Assembly (NCBI GenBank): GCA_035761265.1
Contig: DASTRL010000301.1
Coordinates: forward strand, 1 to 44,514
DNA length: 44,514 bases
Reading direction: 5' to 3'
From: CADEED01 sp035761265
GTDB lineage: Bacteria > Pseudomonadota > Gammaproteobacteria > Steroidobacterales > Steroidobacteraceae
The notes beneath the pieces were generated by a model. That model worked only from the letters and a program-made list of their open reading frames with translations, ran no database searches and was not told the origin of the DNA. A program made the translations under genes and the position numbers. Positions 1 through 8,017 of the stretch are shown piece after piece (the first letter of the stretch is position 1; each line of letters begins with the position of its first letter).

Positions 1-1
1 T

Positions 2-226
2 CCGCTCACGGCCGGCGAAAAGGTGCTCGAAGGCATCCGGCGCAATGACCTCTACATCTTCACGCACGCGGAGTTCGAGCAGGCCGTGCGCGATCGCATG
101 GAAGCGATGCTGGCTTCCTTCCCGAAGGAGAAGGCGCCCGCGGCGCGCGCCATGACCGCGCGACGATTCATGACCGAGCTGTACTCGCGTGAGCGAGACC
201 GGCGATTGTTGCCCGAAGAAACCTGA
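2..226 (+). CDS. Short-chain dehydrogenase/reductase, C-terminal fragment
   Basis: The reading frame is open from the window edge to a TGA at 224-226 and covers about 74 residues. The segment GIRRNDLYIFTHAEF resembles the C-terminal tail of SDR-family NAD(P)-dependent oxidoreductases, where a substrate-loop helix is followed by a 'yIfTHpe' stretch. The Rossmann fold and the catalytic Ser-Tyr-Lys lie upstream of the window, so neither activity nor cofactor can be judged. A GTG at 23 is in frame but is probably internal. The gene precedes a GntR regulator and a TonB receptor, which fits a catabolic locus. The family call rests on the tail alone. Confidence 0.6.
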   Translation, partial: PLTAGEKVLEGIRRNDLYIFTHAEFEQAVRDRMEAMLASFPKEKAPAARAMTARRFMTELYSRERDRRLLPEET

Positions 227-270
227 TGCGACGCGCCGCGAAATCATTTCCCGCATAGTCGAGAAGGCGG

Positions 271-300
271 CGGGATCCCGTCGAGACCCACGGGATCCCG
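271..300. promoter_or_regulatory. Twin palindromes CGGGATCCCG, possible operator or terminator
   Basis: The self-complementary 10-mer CGGGATCCCG occurs at 271-280 and again at 291-300, with centres exactly 20 bp apart (two helical turns). The pair ends 21 bp before the GntR-family gene. This geometry suits two dimers bound on one DNA face, for example autoregulation. The two copies could also pair in RNA as a 10-bp stem with a 10-nt loop and end the upstream SDR transcript. No T-run follows. Confidence 0.4.
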
Positions 301-321
301 AAAGCCGATGATCCTGCCTCA

Positions 322-1038
322 ATGAGCAGGCAGATGGCCGAAGCGGTAGTTCGACTGCGGGAGATGGTCCTCAACGGCAAGCTCGCGCCCGGGCAGCGCG
401 TGGCCGAGGCGCCGCTCGCGGACCTGCTGGGTGTGTCGCGCACGCCGGTGCGCCAGGCATTGCCGGTACTCGCGCAGGAAGGCTTGCTGGTCGAGAACGA
501 AACGCGCGGTTACCTGGTGCGCGCCTTCACCGCAGCCGAGATCAGCGATGCCATCGACGTGCGCGGCGCCCTCGAGGCATTGGCCGCGCAGCGCGTCGCG
601 GAGCGCGGCGTACCGAAATCGCTGGCGCGGGATCTGCATCGCTGCCTCGAAGACGGCGATTCACTGCTCGCGCGCCGCCGGCTCGAAGAGGGCGACGAGG
701 TGAGCTACGCGGAGATGAACGCGCGTTTTCACGCCCTGATCCTGCACGCCGCCGACAGCGCCATCCTGAACTCCGCGTTCGAACGCATCGCGTGCGTGCC
801 GTTCGCCGGGCCGCAGGCGCTGGCCTTCGACCGCACGCGGCTCGATCAGATGTACGACCGCCTGCATTTCGCGCACCGCCAGCACCATTGCATCGTCGGC
901 GCGCTCGAGGCCGGGCAGGCCGGGCGCGTCGATGCGCTGATGCGTGAACACGCGCACGGCGTCAAGGAGAGCCTCAACCTGGTGAGCTTTCACGCCGCGG
1001 CGGCGGATGCCGTGGTGAGGGTGGCCATCGCTCACTGA
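322..1038 (+). CDS. GntR-family transcriptional regulator (FadR/FCD type)
   Basis: The 238-residue protein has an N-terminal winged helix (about residues 5-68) with the GntR signature LLGVSRTPVRQALPVLAQEGL followed by a wing ending GYLVR. A helical FCD ligand-binding domain (about 75-220) follows. FCD regulators usually bind small carboxylates or sugar acids and repress adjacent catabolic genes. The ATG at 322 has no good Shine-Dalgarno, so the start is not certain. It stands 29 bp upstream of a TonB-dependent receptor on the same strand, the obvious candidate target. The twin palindromes at 271-300 could be its own operator. The effector is unknown. Confidence 0.9.
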   Translation: MSRQMAEAVVRLREMVLNGKLAPGQRVAEAPLADLLGVSRTPVRQALPVLAQEGLLVENETRGYLVRAFTAAEISDAIDVRGALEALAAQRVAERGVPKSLARDLHRCLEDGDSLLARRRLEEGDEVSYAEMNARFHALILHAADSAILNSAFERIACVPFAGPQALAFDRTRLDQMYDRLHFAHRQHHCIVGALEAGQAGRVDALMREHAHGVKESLNLVSFHAAAADAVVRVAIAH

Positions 1039-1067
1039 GCAAATTCGAATTTTTCGTGGGGGAGATC

Positions 1068-3497
1068 ATGCACGACAAGAACCTGGTATCACGCGGAGTT
1101 TCATTGGCATTGCTGCTGGCCGCGGGCAGCGCGCTGGCGCAACAGCCGGCCGCGACCGATCAGCTCGAGGAAATCACCGTCACCGCGCAGTTCCGCAGCG
1201 AGAATCTGCAGGAGACGCCGCTCGCCATCACGGCGGTCACGGGCGACATGCTGGAGGCGCGCAGCCAGACCAGCATCTACGAGGTGGCGCAGCAGGCGCC
1301 CAACGTGTTCCTCGCGCCGCAGGCGCAGGCGAATGGCTCGGGCCTCATCGCGTACATCCGCGGCGTGGGCCAGACCGACTTCAACTTCGCGCTGGAACCC
1401 GGCGTCGGCCTGTACGTCGACGATGTCTACTACTCGACGCTTACCGGCTCGCTGCTCGACCTGCTCGATCTCGACCGCGTCGAAGTGTTGCGTGGCCCGC
1501 AGGGCACCCTCGCGGGCCGCAATTCGATCGGCGGCGCCATCAAGCTGTTCTCGCGCAAGGCCGAAGGCAAGGGCGGCAATGTCTCGCTGACCTACGGCTC
1601 GTACAACCGCGTCGATGCGCGCGCCTCGGGCGATTTCACGCTGGTGGACGACAAGCTGTTCGCGCGCGTCGCCGGTGTCTCGAAGAACCGCGACGGCTAC
1701 GTCGATCGCATGGACTATGGCTGCACGCATCCGGGTTCGGGCGTGCCGACGCTCAAGCTTTCGGATGGCTGCCGACTCGGCACGCTGGGCGGCATGTCGT
1801 ATGCCGCGGGTCGACTCAGCCTTCGCTGGCTGCCGTCGGAAGACGTCGAGGTCAATATCATCGCCGACGCCACCAATGACAGCTCCGAGGCGGGCGCCGA
1901 TGTGCTGAGGCGTGCCGTGCAGACCTACCAGCCGGGCGATCCTCGTCTCGTGTATGCAGACGATGGCAATCCCAACACCATTCCCGGCCCGGCGCAGTTC
2001 TACGACTGCAAGTTCGTCCCGTACGGCCAGTATGGCTGCGATCCCAACAAGGACGACCCGTACCTGAGCTATGCGACGTTCGTGGATTCGACCGCGCCCA
2101 CGACGCAGCGGCCCTTCAAGCCCGTGGTGGTGCCGGCGGTGCAGACGCTGAACCAGTACGGCCTGTCGGCGAACATCGATTGGAAGCTCTCGGACACCTA
2201 CTCGCTGAAGTCGATTTCCGCCTGGCGCAAGTACGACTCGGATTGGGCCCAGGATGTGGACGGTTCGCCGGCGGCGAGCCAGCAGCTTCTGCAGACGCTG
2301 TCTCACTGGCAATGGAGCCAGGAGCTGCGCCTGAACGGCTCGTTCGGCGACGCCTTCGATTTCACGGTCGGCGGCTTCTATTTCAAGCAGGACGGTGTTC
2401 TCAAGGCGCGCGTTGACCTCAACTACGCCGGTATCGATTTCGTCCACGGTCCGGACCCGACGCCGTCCACCTCGTACGCCGGCTTCGTGCAGGGCGTGTT
2501 TCACGCGACCGACAAGCTGGATATCACCACGGGCGCGCGCTACACGAAGGACCACAAGGAGTACGTCTACTTCCGCCACAACCCGGATGGCACGCTGCCG
2601 GCGCCGCCGACGGGGTTCCCGTTCGCCCCTAACCAGCCACCGAATGCCGTGCTGGTCGGACTGAACGGTTCGGCGCCGCCGCCGTTCGACTCCAACCAGC
2701 TCGACTGGCGCCTGGTGTTCGACTATCAGTGGAGCGACGACGTCCTGACCTATGTGCAGGCGTCGACCGGATACAAGGGCGGCGGCATCAATCCGCGGCC
2801 GTTCTACATCAGCCAGGAGCGATCGTTCGATCCTGAGACGCTGACGACGTACGAGGTCGGACTGAAGACCGATTTCGCGGACAACCGCATCCGTCTCAAT
2901 GTGGCGGCGTTCTTCAACAAGTACGAAGACATCATCCTGCGCCTGAACAAGTGCCTGTTCGCTCCGCCGGGACAGCAGACGCCTTGCCAGCAGCCGGCGA
3001 ACGTCGGCAGTGCGGACGTCAAAGGCGTCGAGGTCGAGTCGAACCTGCTGCTCGGTGGCGGTCTGTCGCTGGATCTCGCCCTGAGCTATCTCGACTTCCA
3101 ATACACCGAGACGGACGAGGCGAACACGGGAATTCCCAAGTCGTCCGTCACGCCGTTCACGCCGGAGAAGAAGGCCAGCCTCGGCCTGCAGTGGGAAACC
3201 AAGTTTGCGGGCAATCACACCTTCGTGGCGCGCGCCGACTGGCAGTACCAGAGCATGGTGTACGGAGACGCGTTCAACAATCCCTACAACCGCATTCCTG
3301 CCTACGGTACCGGCAACTTGCGCCTCACCTGGCGCGGACCGGATGAAAACTGGGAAGCGTCGGCCGAGGTCATGAACGTGACCGACAAGCTCTACTACCT
3401 GGCGACGAACGACTACTCGGCCTCCGCAGGGTCGTCGAGCTATTCACCCGGACTGCCGCGCACCTGGGCGCTGACGGTGAAGCGCAAGTTCGACTGA
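1068..3497 (+). CDS. TonB-dependent outer-membrane receptor
   Basis: The 809-residue protein has a signal peptide (MHDKNLVSRG to about residue 24, cleavage after ALA). A TonB-box-like EEITVTAQ follows at 34-41. The plug domain carries the typical segment DRVEVLRGPQGTLAGRNSIGG, and a long beta-barrel ends in KRKFD with the penultimate aromatic residue. Such receptors import a bound substrate across the outer membrane using TonB/ExbBD energy. I chose the ATG at 1068 over a GTG at 1056 because the purine-rich GGGGGAG at about 1057-1063 sits just upstream of the ATG. The ligand cannot be read from sequence. Nearby catabolic genes suggest an organic nutrient rather than iron. Confidence 0.93.
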   Translation: MHDKNLVSRGVSLALLLAAGSALAQQPAATDQLEEITVTAQFRSENLQETPLAITAVTGDMLEARSQTSIYEVAQQAPNVFLAPQAQANGSGLIAYIRGVGQTDFNFALEPGVGLYVDDVYYSTLTGSLLDLLDLDRVEVLRGPQGTLAGRNSIGGAIKLFSRKAEGKGGNVSLTYGSYNRVDARASGDFTLVDDKLFARVAGVSKNRDGYVDRMDYGCTHPGSGVPTLKLSDGCRLGTLGGMSYAAGRLSLRWLPSEDVEVNIIADATNDSSEAGADVLRRAVQTYQPGDPRLVYADDGNPNTIPGPAQFYDCKFVPYGQYGCDPNKDDPYLSYATFVDSTAPTTQRPFKPVVVPAVQTLNQYGLSANIDWKLSDTYSLKSISAWRKYDSDWAQDVDGSPAASQQLLQTLSHWQWSQELRLNGSFGDAFDFTVGGFYFKQDGVLKARVDLNYAGIDFVHGPDPTPSTSYAGFVQGVFHATDKLDITTGARYTKDHKEYVYFRHNPDGTLPAPPTGFPFAPNQPPNAVLVGLNGSAPPPFDSNQLDWRLVFDYQWSDDVLTYVQASTGYKGGGINPRPFYISQERSFDPETLTTYEVGLKTDFADNRIRLNVAAFFNKYEDIILRLNKCLFAPPGQQTPCQQPANVGSADVKGVEVESNLLLGGGLSLDLALSYLDFQYTETDEANTGIPKSSVTPFTPEKKASLGLQWETKFAGNHTFVARADWQYQSMVYGDAFNNPYNRIPAYGTGNLRLTWRGPDENWEASAEVMNVTDKLYYLATNDYSASAGSSSYSPGLPRTWALTVKRKFD

Positions 3498-3518
3498 GGA
3501 TCGGAACGGGAAACAGTA

Positions 3519-3544
3519 GGTGGGGGCGGTCTTCGCCCCCAACC
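3519..3544 (+). terminator. Hairpin after the TonB receptor
   Basis: GGTGGGGGCG (3519-3528) can pair with CGCCCCCAACC (3534-3544) around a five-base loop, leaving one base bulged. The stem is very GC-rich and lies 22 bp after the receptor stop. There is no T-run, so it may be a weak or Rho-assisted terminator or an mRNA 3'-end stabiliser. Confidence 0.5.
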
Positions 3545-3644
3545 TGCATCGCTGCGCTGCATCCGATGGTGCAACGGTGGCCACCCACCCTTGACTTGGC
3601 GGCGCTTGCGTCCATGATCGGCGGCATCCTCGAGAGGAGTGCGC

Positions 3645-3989
3645 ATGAACACCGAAGTGTCCCCGCAACAGGCCGAAGCGAATCGCACCATCACGCTCGC
3701 CATCTATGTGCTCTACGCGGCGTCCCTGATCTCCGGCGTCACGGCGCTGATCGCCATCGTTCTCAACTACATCAAGCGCGACGATGTCGTCGGCACGCTG
3801 TACGAAAGCCACTTCACCTGGCAGATCCGCACTTTCTGGTACAGCCTTTTGTGGGCGGCCGTAGGCTGGGCGACGGTATGGATCATCATCGGGTTTCTGG
3901 TCTGGGCCGCGGCGGGAATCTGGTTCATCTACCGCATCGCCAAGGGCTGGCTGCGACTGACCGAAGGCAAGCCCATGTACGCGGTGTGA
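3645..3989 (+). CDS. Small multi-pass membrane protein, DUF4870-like
   Basis: The 114-residue protein has a short polar N-terminus and two or three hydrophobic helices (about 17-43 and 62-98). It ends in the segment FIYRIAKGWLRLTEGKPM, which resembles DUF4870-type membrane proteins. The ATG at 3645 is chosen over a GTG at 3639 because GAGAGGAG (3632-3639) gives a well-spaced ribosome site. No enzymatic residues are visible and the function is unknown. It faces the minus-strand carotenoid oxygenase tail to tail, about 40 bp apart. Confidence 0.75.
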   Translation: MNTEVSPQQAEANRTITLAIYVLYAASLISGVTALIAIVLNYIKRDDVVGTLYESHFTWQIRTFWYSLLWAAVGWATVWIIIGFLVWAAAGIWFIYRIAKGWLRLTEGKPMYAV

Positions 3990-4028
3990 CCACGGGGCGC
4001 CCGCCCGCTCCGTATATATAAGAGCGAA

Positions 4029-5507
4029 TTATGTGGAATGCGGCTGCCGGTGCCAGTCGGGCACCCACCAGCCGTGGATCTGGCCGAAGATGCGGATCGG
4101 CAGCAGCACGCGCGCCAGCGGTCCTTCGGCCAGTCGCCGCGCGTCCAGCACCAGCAGCTCACTGCGGTTCTCGAGCGGCCGCTGCGCGACCCCGAGTAGA
4201 TAGCCATCGCCCTCGGGCGCGCGCGGCGAGCGTGGCACGAAGCAGCATTCCTCGAGGCTAACCTCCGCGCCGCCGAAATACGATTGCGCACGGCGCGTGG
4301 GGTGATCGAAGCGCGTCCAGGTGTTCAGCGGGCGCATCGCTCCGGCGGTGAGCCGCGGGTCGACCGGCTGCGCGGCGTCGAGGCAGCGCAGGAAGCCGAC
4401 CGAATAGGGCACGGTGTGGTAGCGGTCGTCCTGCCGTGACAGCACCCCGGTGTGCGGGTACAGCACTTCGAGCTCGTAGCCGGGGCGCGAGGCCTGCGCG
4501 AGGTCCACCGACAATCGCGTGACGCGACCTTCCGCCGCGACGGCGTCGAACGGGCTGCCATCCTTGTTCGGAAAGAACGGAAACTGGTTCTTCAGCGCCA
4601 TGTCGACATCGAGATACACGCGCTCGCCATCGCTGAAGCAGCCCATGGTGTGCGTGGCGCAGCGCTCGGGGCCCTTGAACCAGCGCAGGTCGCCACCGTC
4701 GCCGTCGCGCCGCATGACGCCGAGCCAGGACGGCAGGGATGAGTCCCAGGCGAAGTGCACGCGGCCCTGCTTCATGCCTTCCACGTCGGTGATCATGGGA
4801 ATCACCAGCAGCGCGATGTGCCTTTGCGTCACCGCGAAGTCGTGGATCATCCCGACATAAGGCACCTTGATCCAGGTCTCGCGCCGCAGAGTGCCGTGTC
4901 GATCGACCTGGATGATCGCCACGTCGTCCGTGGCTTCGCCGCGCGCTTCATAGCCGAAGGCGAAGAGGTCCCCGGTCTCGGAATCGATCTTGGGATGCGC
5001 GGTGAACGTGAGGCTCGTGAGCTTGCCGCCAAAAGTGTAGTAGTCGTCGAGCGTCTCGAGTGTGTCCGGATCCATGACCACGGGCGGACTGTCTTCCTTG
5101 AAGGCCATCAGCTTGCCGTGATGGAACATCGCCGCGGTGTTCGCCGTGCCGCGCGACAGGCCCCTGACGCGCTCGTCGTCGGTGTGCGGATTGCGGTACG
5201 TGCCGAACAGCGCTTCGCGCGCCGCCGCCTGGGCCTTGTAGCGTTGCGTGCGGATGTATCGGCTCTTGTAGTCGACGTGGCCGTTCGAGAAACGAAACAT
5301 GCCGATGTGGCCTTCGCCGTCGAAGGGGATGTTGGGCAGCCGCGGCGGATACTGGAAGTCCGGGCCGACGCGATAGAAGGCGCCTTCGAGGTCGACGGGC
5401 AGTTCGCCTTCCACTTCGCAATCGACGAGATCGATCTGCGCGCGGATGGGCGGCGAAGGGCCGCGCGACATCTGCATCGAAAAGCGGATCGGAGGCCGGC
5501 GTTGCAT
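4029..5507 (-). CDS. Carotenoid/lignostilbene-type cleavage oxygenase
   Basis: The 492-residue protein belongs to the RPE65/carotenoid-cleavage dioxygenase family, which cleaves C=C bonds with a non-haem Fe(II). All four expected iron-binding histidines are visible in context: H171 (TAHPKID), H222 (MIHDF), H286 (CATHTMG) and H478 (QIHGWWV). Length is normal for bacterial apocarotenoid or lignostilbene dioxygenases. The ATG at 5507 has a GAGG ribosome site five bases upstream. The gene begins six bases after the MFS transporter stop, so the two form an operon, suggesting uptake then oxidative cleavage of an isoprenoid or stilbene. Which substrate class applies cannot be told by eye. Confidence 0.9.
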   Translation of the reverse strand: MQRRPPIRFSMQMSRGPSPPIRAQIDLVDCEVEGELPVDLEGAFYRVGPDFQYPPRLPNIPFDGEGHIGMFRFSNGHVDYKSRYIRTQRYKAQAAAREALFGTYRNPHTDDERVRGLSRGTANTAAMFHHGKLMAFKEDSPPVVMDPDTLETLDDYYTFGGKLTSLTFTAHPKIDSETGDLFAFGYEARGEATDDVAIIQVDRHGTLRRETWIKVPYVGMIHDFAVTQRHIALLVIPMITDVEGMKQGRVHFAWDSSLPSWLGVMRRDGDGGDLRWFKGPERCATHTMGCFSDGERVYLDVDMALKNQFPFFPNKDGSPFDAVAAEGRVTRLSVDLAQASRPGYELEVLYPHTGVLSRQDDRYHTVPYSVGFLRCLDAAQPVDPRLTAGAMRPLNTWTRFDHPTRRAQSYFGGAEVSLEECCFVPRSPRAPEGDGYLLGVAQRPLENRSELLVLDARRLAEGPLARVLLPIRIFGQIHGWWVPDWHRQPHST

Positions 5508-5513
5508 GTTGCC

Positions 5514-6887
5514 TCAGTCGCGAAAGGCACGCGCCCGGGTGTAGGCCTCGCCGTAGGCGCGCAGTCCCTTCCAGAAGACGAGTACCGCGAGCGGACCGAG
5601 CACCGCGTGCATCAGCGTCATCGAGTAGCGCAGCTGATTGGGATCCCCGAACACCCAGGCGGTGATCGAGCTCACCACGTTCGGTCCGAGCGCGCTGCCG
5701 ATGGTGAACATGAAGAGGAACGTGGCGGTGATCTTGGCGCGCATCTGGTTGGGCACGATGGCCTGGAAGGCGGCATTCTGCGGGCCGGTGCCGATGCCGA
5801 TCACCGCCGTGTTGAGCGAGGCGAGCACCAGCGCCATCCACGGGCTCGGCACCAGCGCGAAGGTCACGGCGAACGGGATGTGCGCGAGCGACGCCCAGAC
5901 CACCACGCGCTGGTTGGCGTCGGCCACACCGCGCTGGCTGAGCCGCTCGGCCAGCCATCCGCCGAACATCAATCCTGCCGGCGCGAGCACCAGCAGCAGC
6001 CAGCCCTGGTAGATGCCGAACTGCGCAGGTCCCCAGCCGTGCGTGCGCTGGTAGAAGGGCGCCATCCAGAACGAGTTGCCGACCAGCGCGGCACAGTTGA
6101 TCAGCAGACCGATGTACATGGGCGCGAACGCGCGGCGATTGTTCCACAGGTATCCGAACACGTCGGCGTAGGAGACCCCGGCCGCCTGCGCGGTTGCACC
6201 GGCCGGACGCCCGCGTCGTCTGGGTTCGAGCACGGTGAACAAAACCAGCAGCCCCAGCAACAGATCCGGAACGGCCAGGATCAGGAACACCACCTGCCAT
6301 GAGCGCAGCGTGCCGAGCACCGGCAGCGTGTACTGCGGCGTGGCGAGCGAGCGCAGCAGGAAGCCGCCCACGAGGTAGGACAGCCCCACCGCCACCATGA
6401 ACCCGATGTTCATGGTGGCCATCGCCTTGGGTAGTTTGGCCGCCGGAAAGGTGTCGGCGAGCAGCGAGAAGGTGGCCGGCCCGTTGCCGGCACCGCCCGC
6501 GCCGCCGAGCAGTCGCACCAGCAGCAATGCCCCGGCGGTGGCCACGAGCGCGCTCGCGAAATTGCAGAGCCCGATGATGAGCAGGCCGACGCCGATGATG
6601 AGCCGGCGGCTGTGGCGGTCGGCGAGCGGGCTGATGACCAGGCTGGCGAAGGCCAGCACGAAACTGCCGGCCAGGCCGAAGATCAGCGCGATCTGCTGGT
6701 CGGAGAGCCCGAGGTCGTTCTTGATCGGCTCCAGCATCAGCGCGACCACGAACTGGTTGCCGAACAGCGTGAACACCGTGGCGCCGAAGATGGCCACCGC
6801 GTACCAGGCGCGCGCGGGACTGGGCCAGGGCTCGCTCGCCGAGGCCTGATCAGGTTCGATACCGGTAACCGCGCCGACCTGTGACAT
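5514..6887 (-). CDS. MFS transporter
   Basis: The 457-residue major facilitator has about 12 hydrophobic helices. It has an MFS-type loop after helix 2 (SPLADRHSRRLIIG) and the N-terminal segment PWPSPARAWYA just before helix 1. The ATG at 6887 has GGAG about eight bases upstream and is preferred over an ATG 60 bp further out, which lacks such a site. It heads an operon with the carotenoid-cleavage oxygenase and is transcribed divergently from the one-carbon cluster. It is clearly related to the MFS protein at 22.5-23.9 kb, which shares the same pre-helix motif. A role importing an aromatic or organic-acid substrate is inference. Confidence 0.9.
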   Translation of the reverse strand: MSQVGAVTGIEPDQASASEPWPSPARAWYAVAIFGATVFTLFGNQFVVALMLEPIKNDLGLSDQQIALIFGLAGSFVLAFASLVISPLADRHSRRLIIGVGLLIIGLCNFASALVATAGALLLVRLLGGAGGAGNGPATFSLLADTFPAAKLPKAMATMNIGFMVAVGLSYLVGGFLLRSLATPQYTLPVLGTLRSWQVVFLILAVPDLLLGLLVLFTVLEPRRRGRPAGATAQAAGVSYADVFGYLWNNRRAFAPMYIGLLINCAALVGNSFWMAPFYQRTHGWGPAQFGIYQGWLLLVLAPAGLMFGGWLAERLSQRGVADANQRVVVWASLAHIPFAVTFALVPSPWMALVLASLNTAVIGIGTGPQNAAFQAIVPNQMRAKITATFLFMFTIGSALGPNVVSSITAWVFGDPNQLRYSMTLMHAVLGPLAVLVFWKGLRAYGEAYTRARAFRD

Positions 6888-7083
6888 GGACTCCAACCCC
6901 CGGCGTGATCGTAGCGAGATCGATGGCCGTCCGTTTTCGCTCGTCATCGAGTTTTCGTTCGCGATGGATGCGCACCTGCGCCGAATAGCTCACATCCGAA
7001 CAAGCGATTTCAGCGCACACGCGCACACCGCTAAGTTGCACGCCGTCCACGAACGAGCCGCGACGCGGCTGAAAAGGATGACG

Positions 7084-8010
7084 GTGAATGCAGTGATCGA
7101 AGCGGCGGAAGCGACCAGTCTTCGGGAGCAGCTGAGCAGATTCGTCGCCGCGGGTTCCACCGAAGTGACCGTGCACGACGAAAAGCTGCTGGAGGAAATG
7201 GCACGCATCCTGCCCGCGGGTTTTCCCGTGTACGTGGCGAACACGCCGAAAACCTCGCCCGACGACGTGGTTCGCGTCGCGCTGCGCCTCCAGCGGCTGG
7301 GGCTCACCGCGTCACCGCACGTCATCGCCCGCCGGGTCGCCGATGCGGCGCGCCTGCGCGAGCGCCTGCGCACGCTGGCCGCCGCAGGCGTGCAACAGGT
7401 GCTTCTGGTGGCCGGCGACATGGCCATTCCCAACGGCGCCTTTTCGAGTACGGTGGAATTGCTCGAAAGCGGTGTCGTGCAGGAAGCGGGAATCCGGCGT
7501 GTAGGCGTCGCCGGGCACCCGGAAGGTCACCCGGTGGTGCCGGACGACGTGCTCTGGCAGGCGTTGGAACGCAAACAGGCGATTGCGCGGGAGGCCGGCC
7601 TCACCATGCACATCGCCACGCAGTTCGGCTTCGATGCCCGGACCCTGGGCGGCTTCGAGGCACAGCTCCGCGCGAGGGGCGTGGATCTGCCGATCCATGC
7701 GGGGGTGGCAGGCCCGACGCCATTCACACGGCTGCTCAGGTACGCCGCCCACTGCGGGGTGGGGGCATCGCTACGTGCGGTAGCGGGAAATGCCTTATCT
7801 CTCGGGCGCTTACCGCACCTCGTGACGCGATCCGATGAAATGCTCGTCGGGGTGTACAGAGCCAAGCAAGCCATCCGCGATTCGCGTATCTTTGCGCCCC
7901 ATTTCTTCGCCTTTGGCGGCGTTTTGGAGACGGCGCGGTGGTTGCGCGCCGTCATCGCGGGCTCCTTTGAGCTGGACTCGGCTGAAAGGGGGTTTTCCAT
8001 CAAGACTTGA
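7084..8010 (+). CDS. Divergent methylenetetrahydrofolate-reductase-like protein
   Basis: From the GTG at 7084 the protein has 308 residues and a TIM-barrel pattern related to MetF. Recognisable landmarks are SPH at about residue 79, VAGD at about 112 (matching the LRGD of MetF), the AGHPEGHP segment at 144-150 and IATQFGFD at about 178-184 (matching ITQFFFD). The FEFFPP motif near the N-terminus of classical MetF is not recognisable; the first strand reads STEVTVHD. The start is uncertain: AAAAGG at 7072-7077 suits GTG 7084, while ATG 7078 directly abuts it and the frame stays open further upstream. It lies seven bases before the adenosine-kinase-like gene. It probably uses a folate C1 substrate, but reaction and direction are unproven. 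Confidence 0.7.
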   Translation: MNAVIEAAEATSLREQLSRFVAAGSTEVTVHDEKLLEEMARILPAGFPVYVANTPKTSPDDVVRVALRLQRLGLTASPHVIARRVADAARLRERLRTLAAAGVQQVLLVAGDMAIPNGAFSSTVELLESGVVQEAGIRRVGVAGHPEGHPVVPDDVLWQALERKQAIAREAGLTMHIATQFGFDARTLGGFEAQLRARGVDLPIHAGVAGPTPFTRLLRYAAHCGVGASLRAVAGNALSLGRLPHLVTRSDEMLVGVYRAKQAIRDSRIFAPHFFAFGGVLETARWLRAVIAGSFELDSAERGFSIKT

Positions 8011-8017
8011 GCAGGGC

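Noticed and set aside
1101..3218. 705-codon open frame on the minus strand under the TonB receptor
   Set aside because: It is Arg/Val-rich with no domain pattern and is antisense to a clear receptor. Long antisense frames are expected at this GC content.
6888..7083. SAM-type riboswitch upstream of the MetF-like gene
   Set aside because: I looked for conserved SAM-I and SAM-II cores and saw no convincing helices or motifs, unlike the clear SAH aptamer before ahcY.
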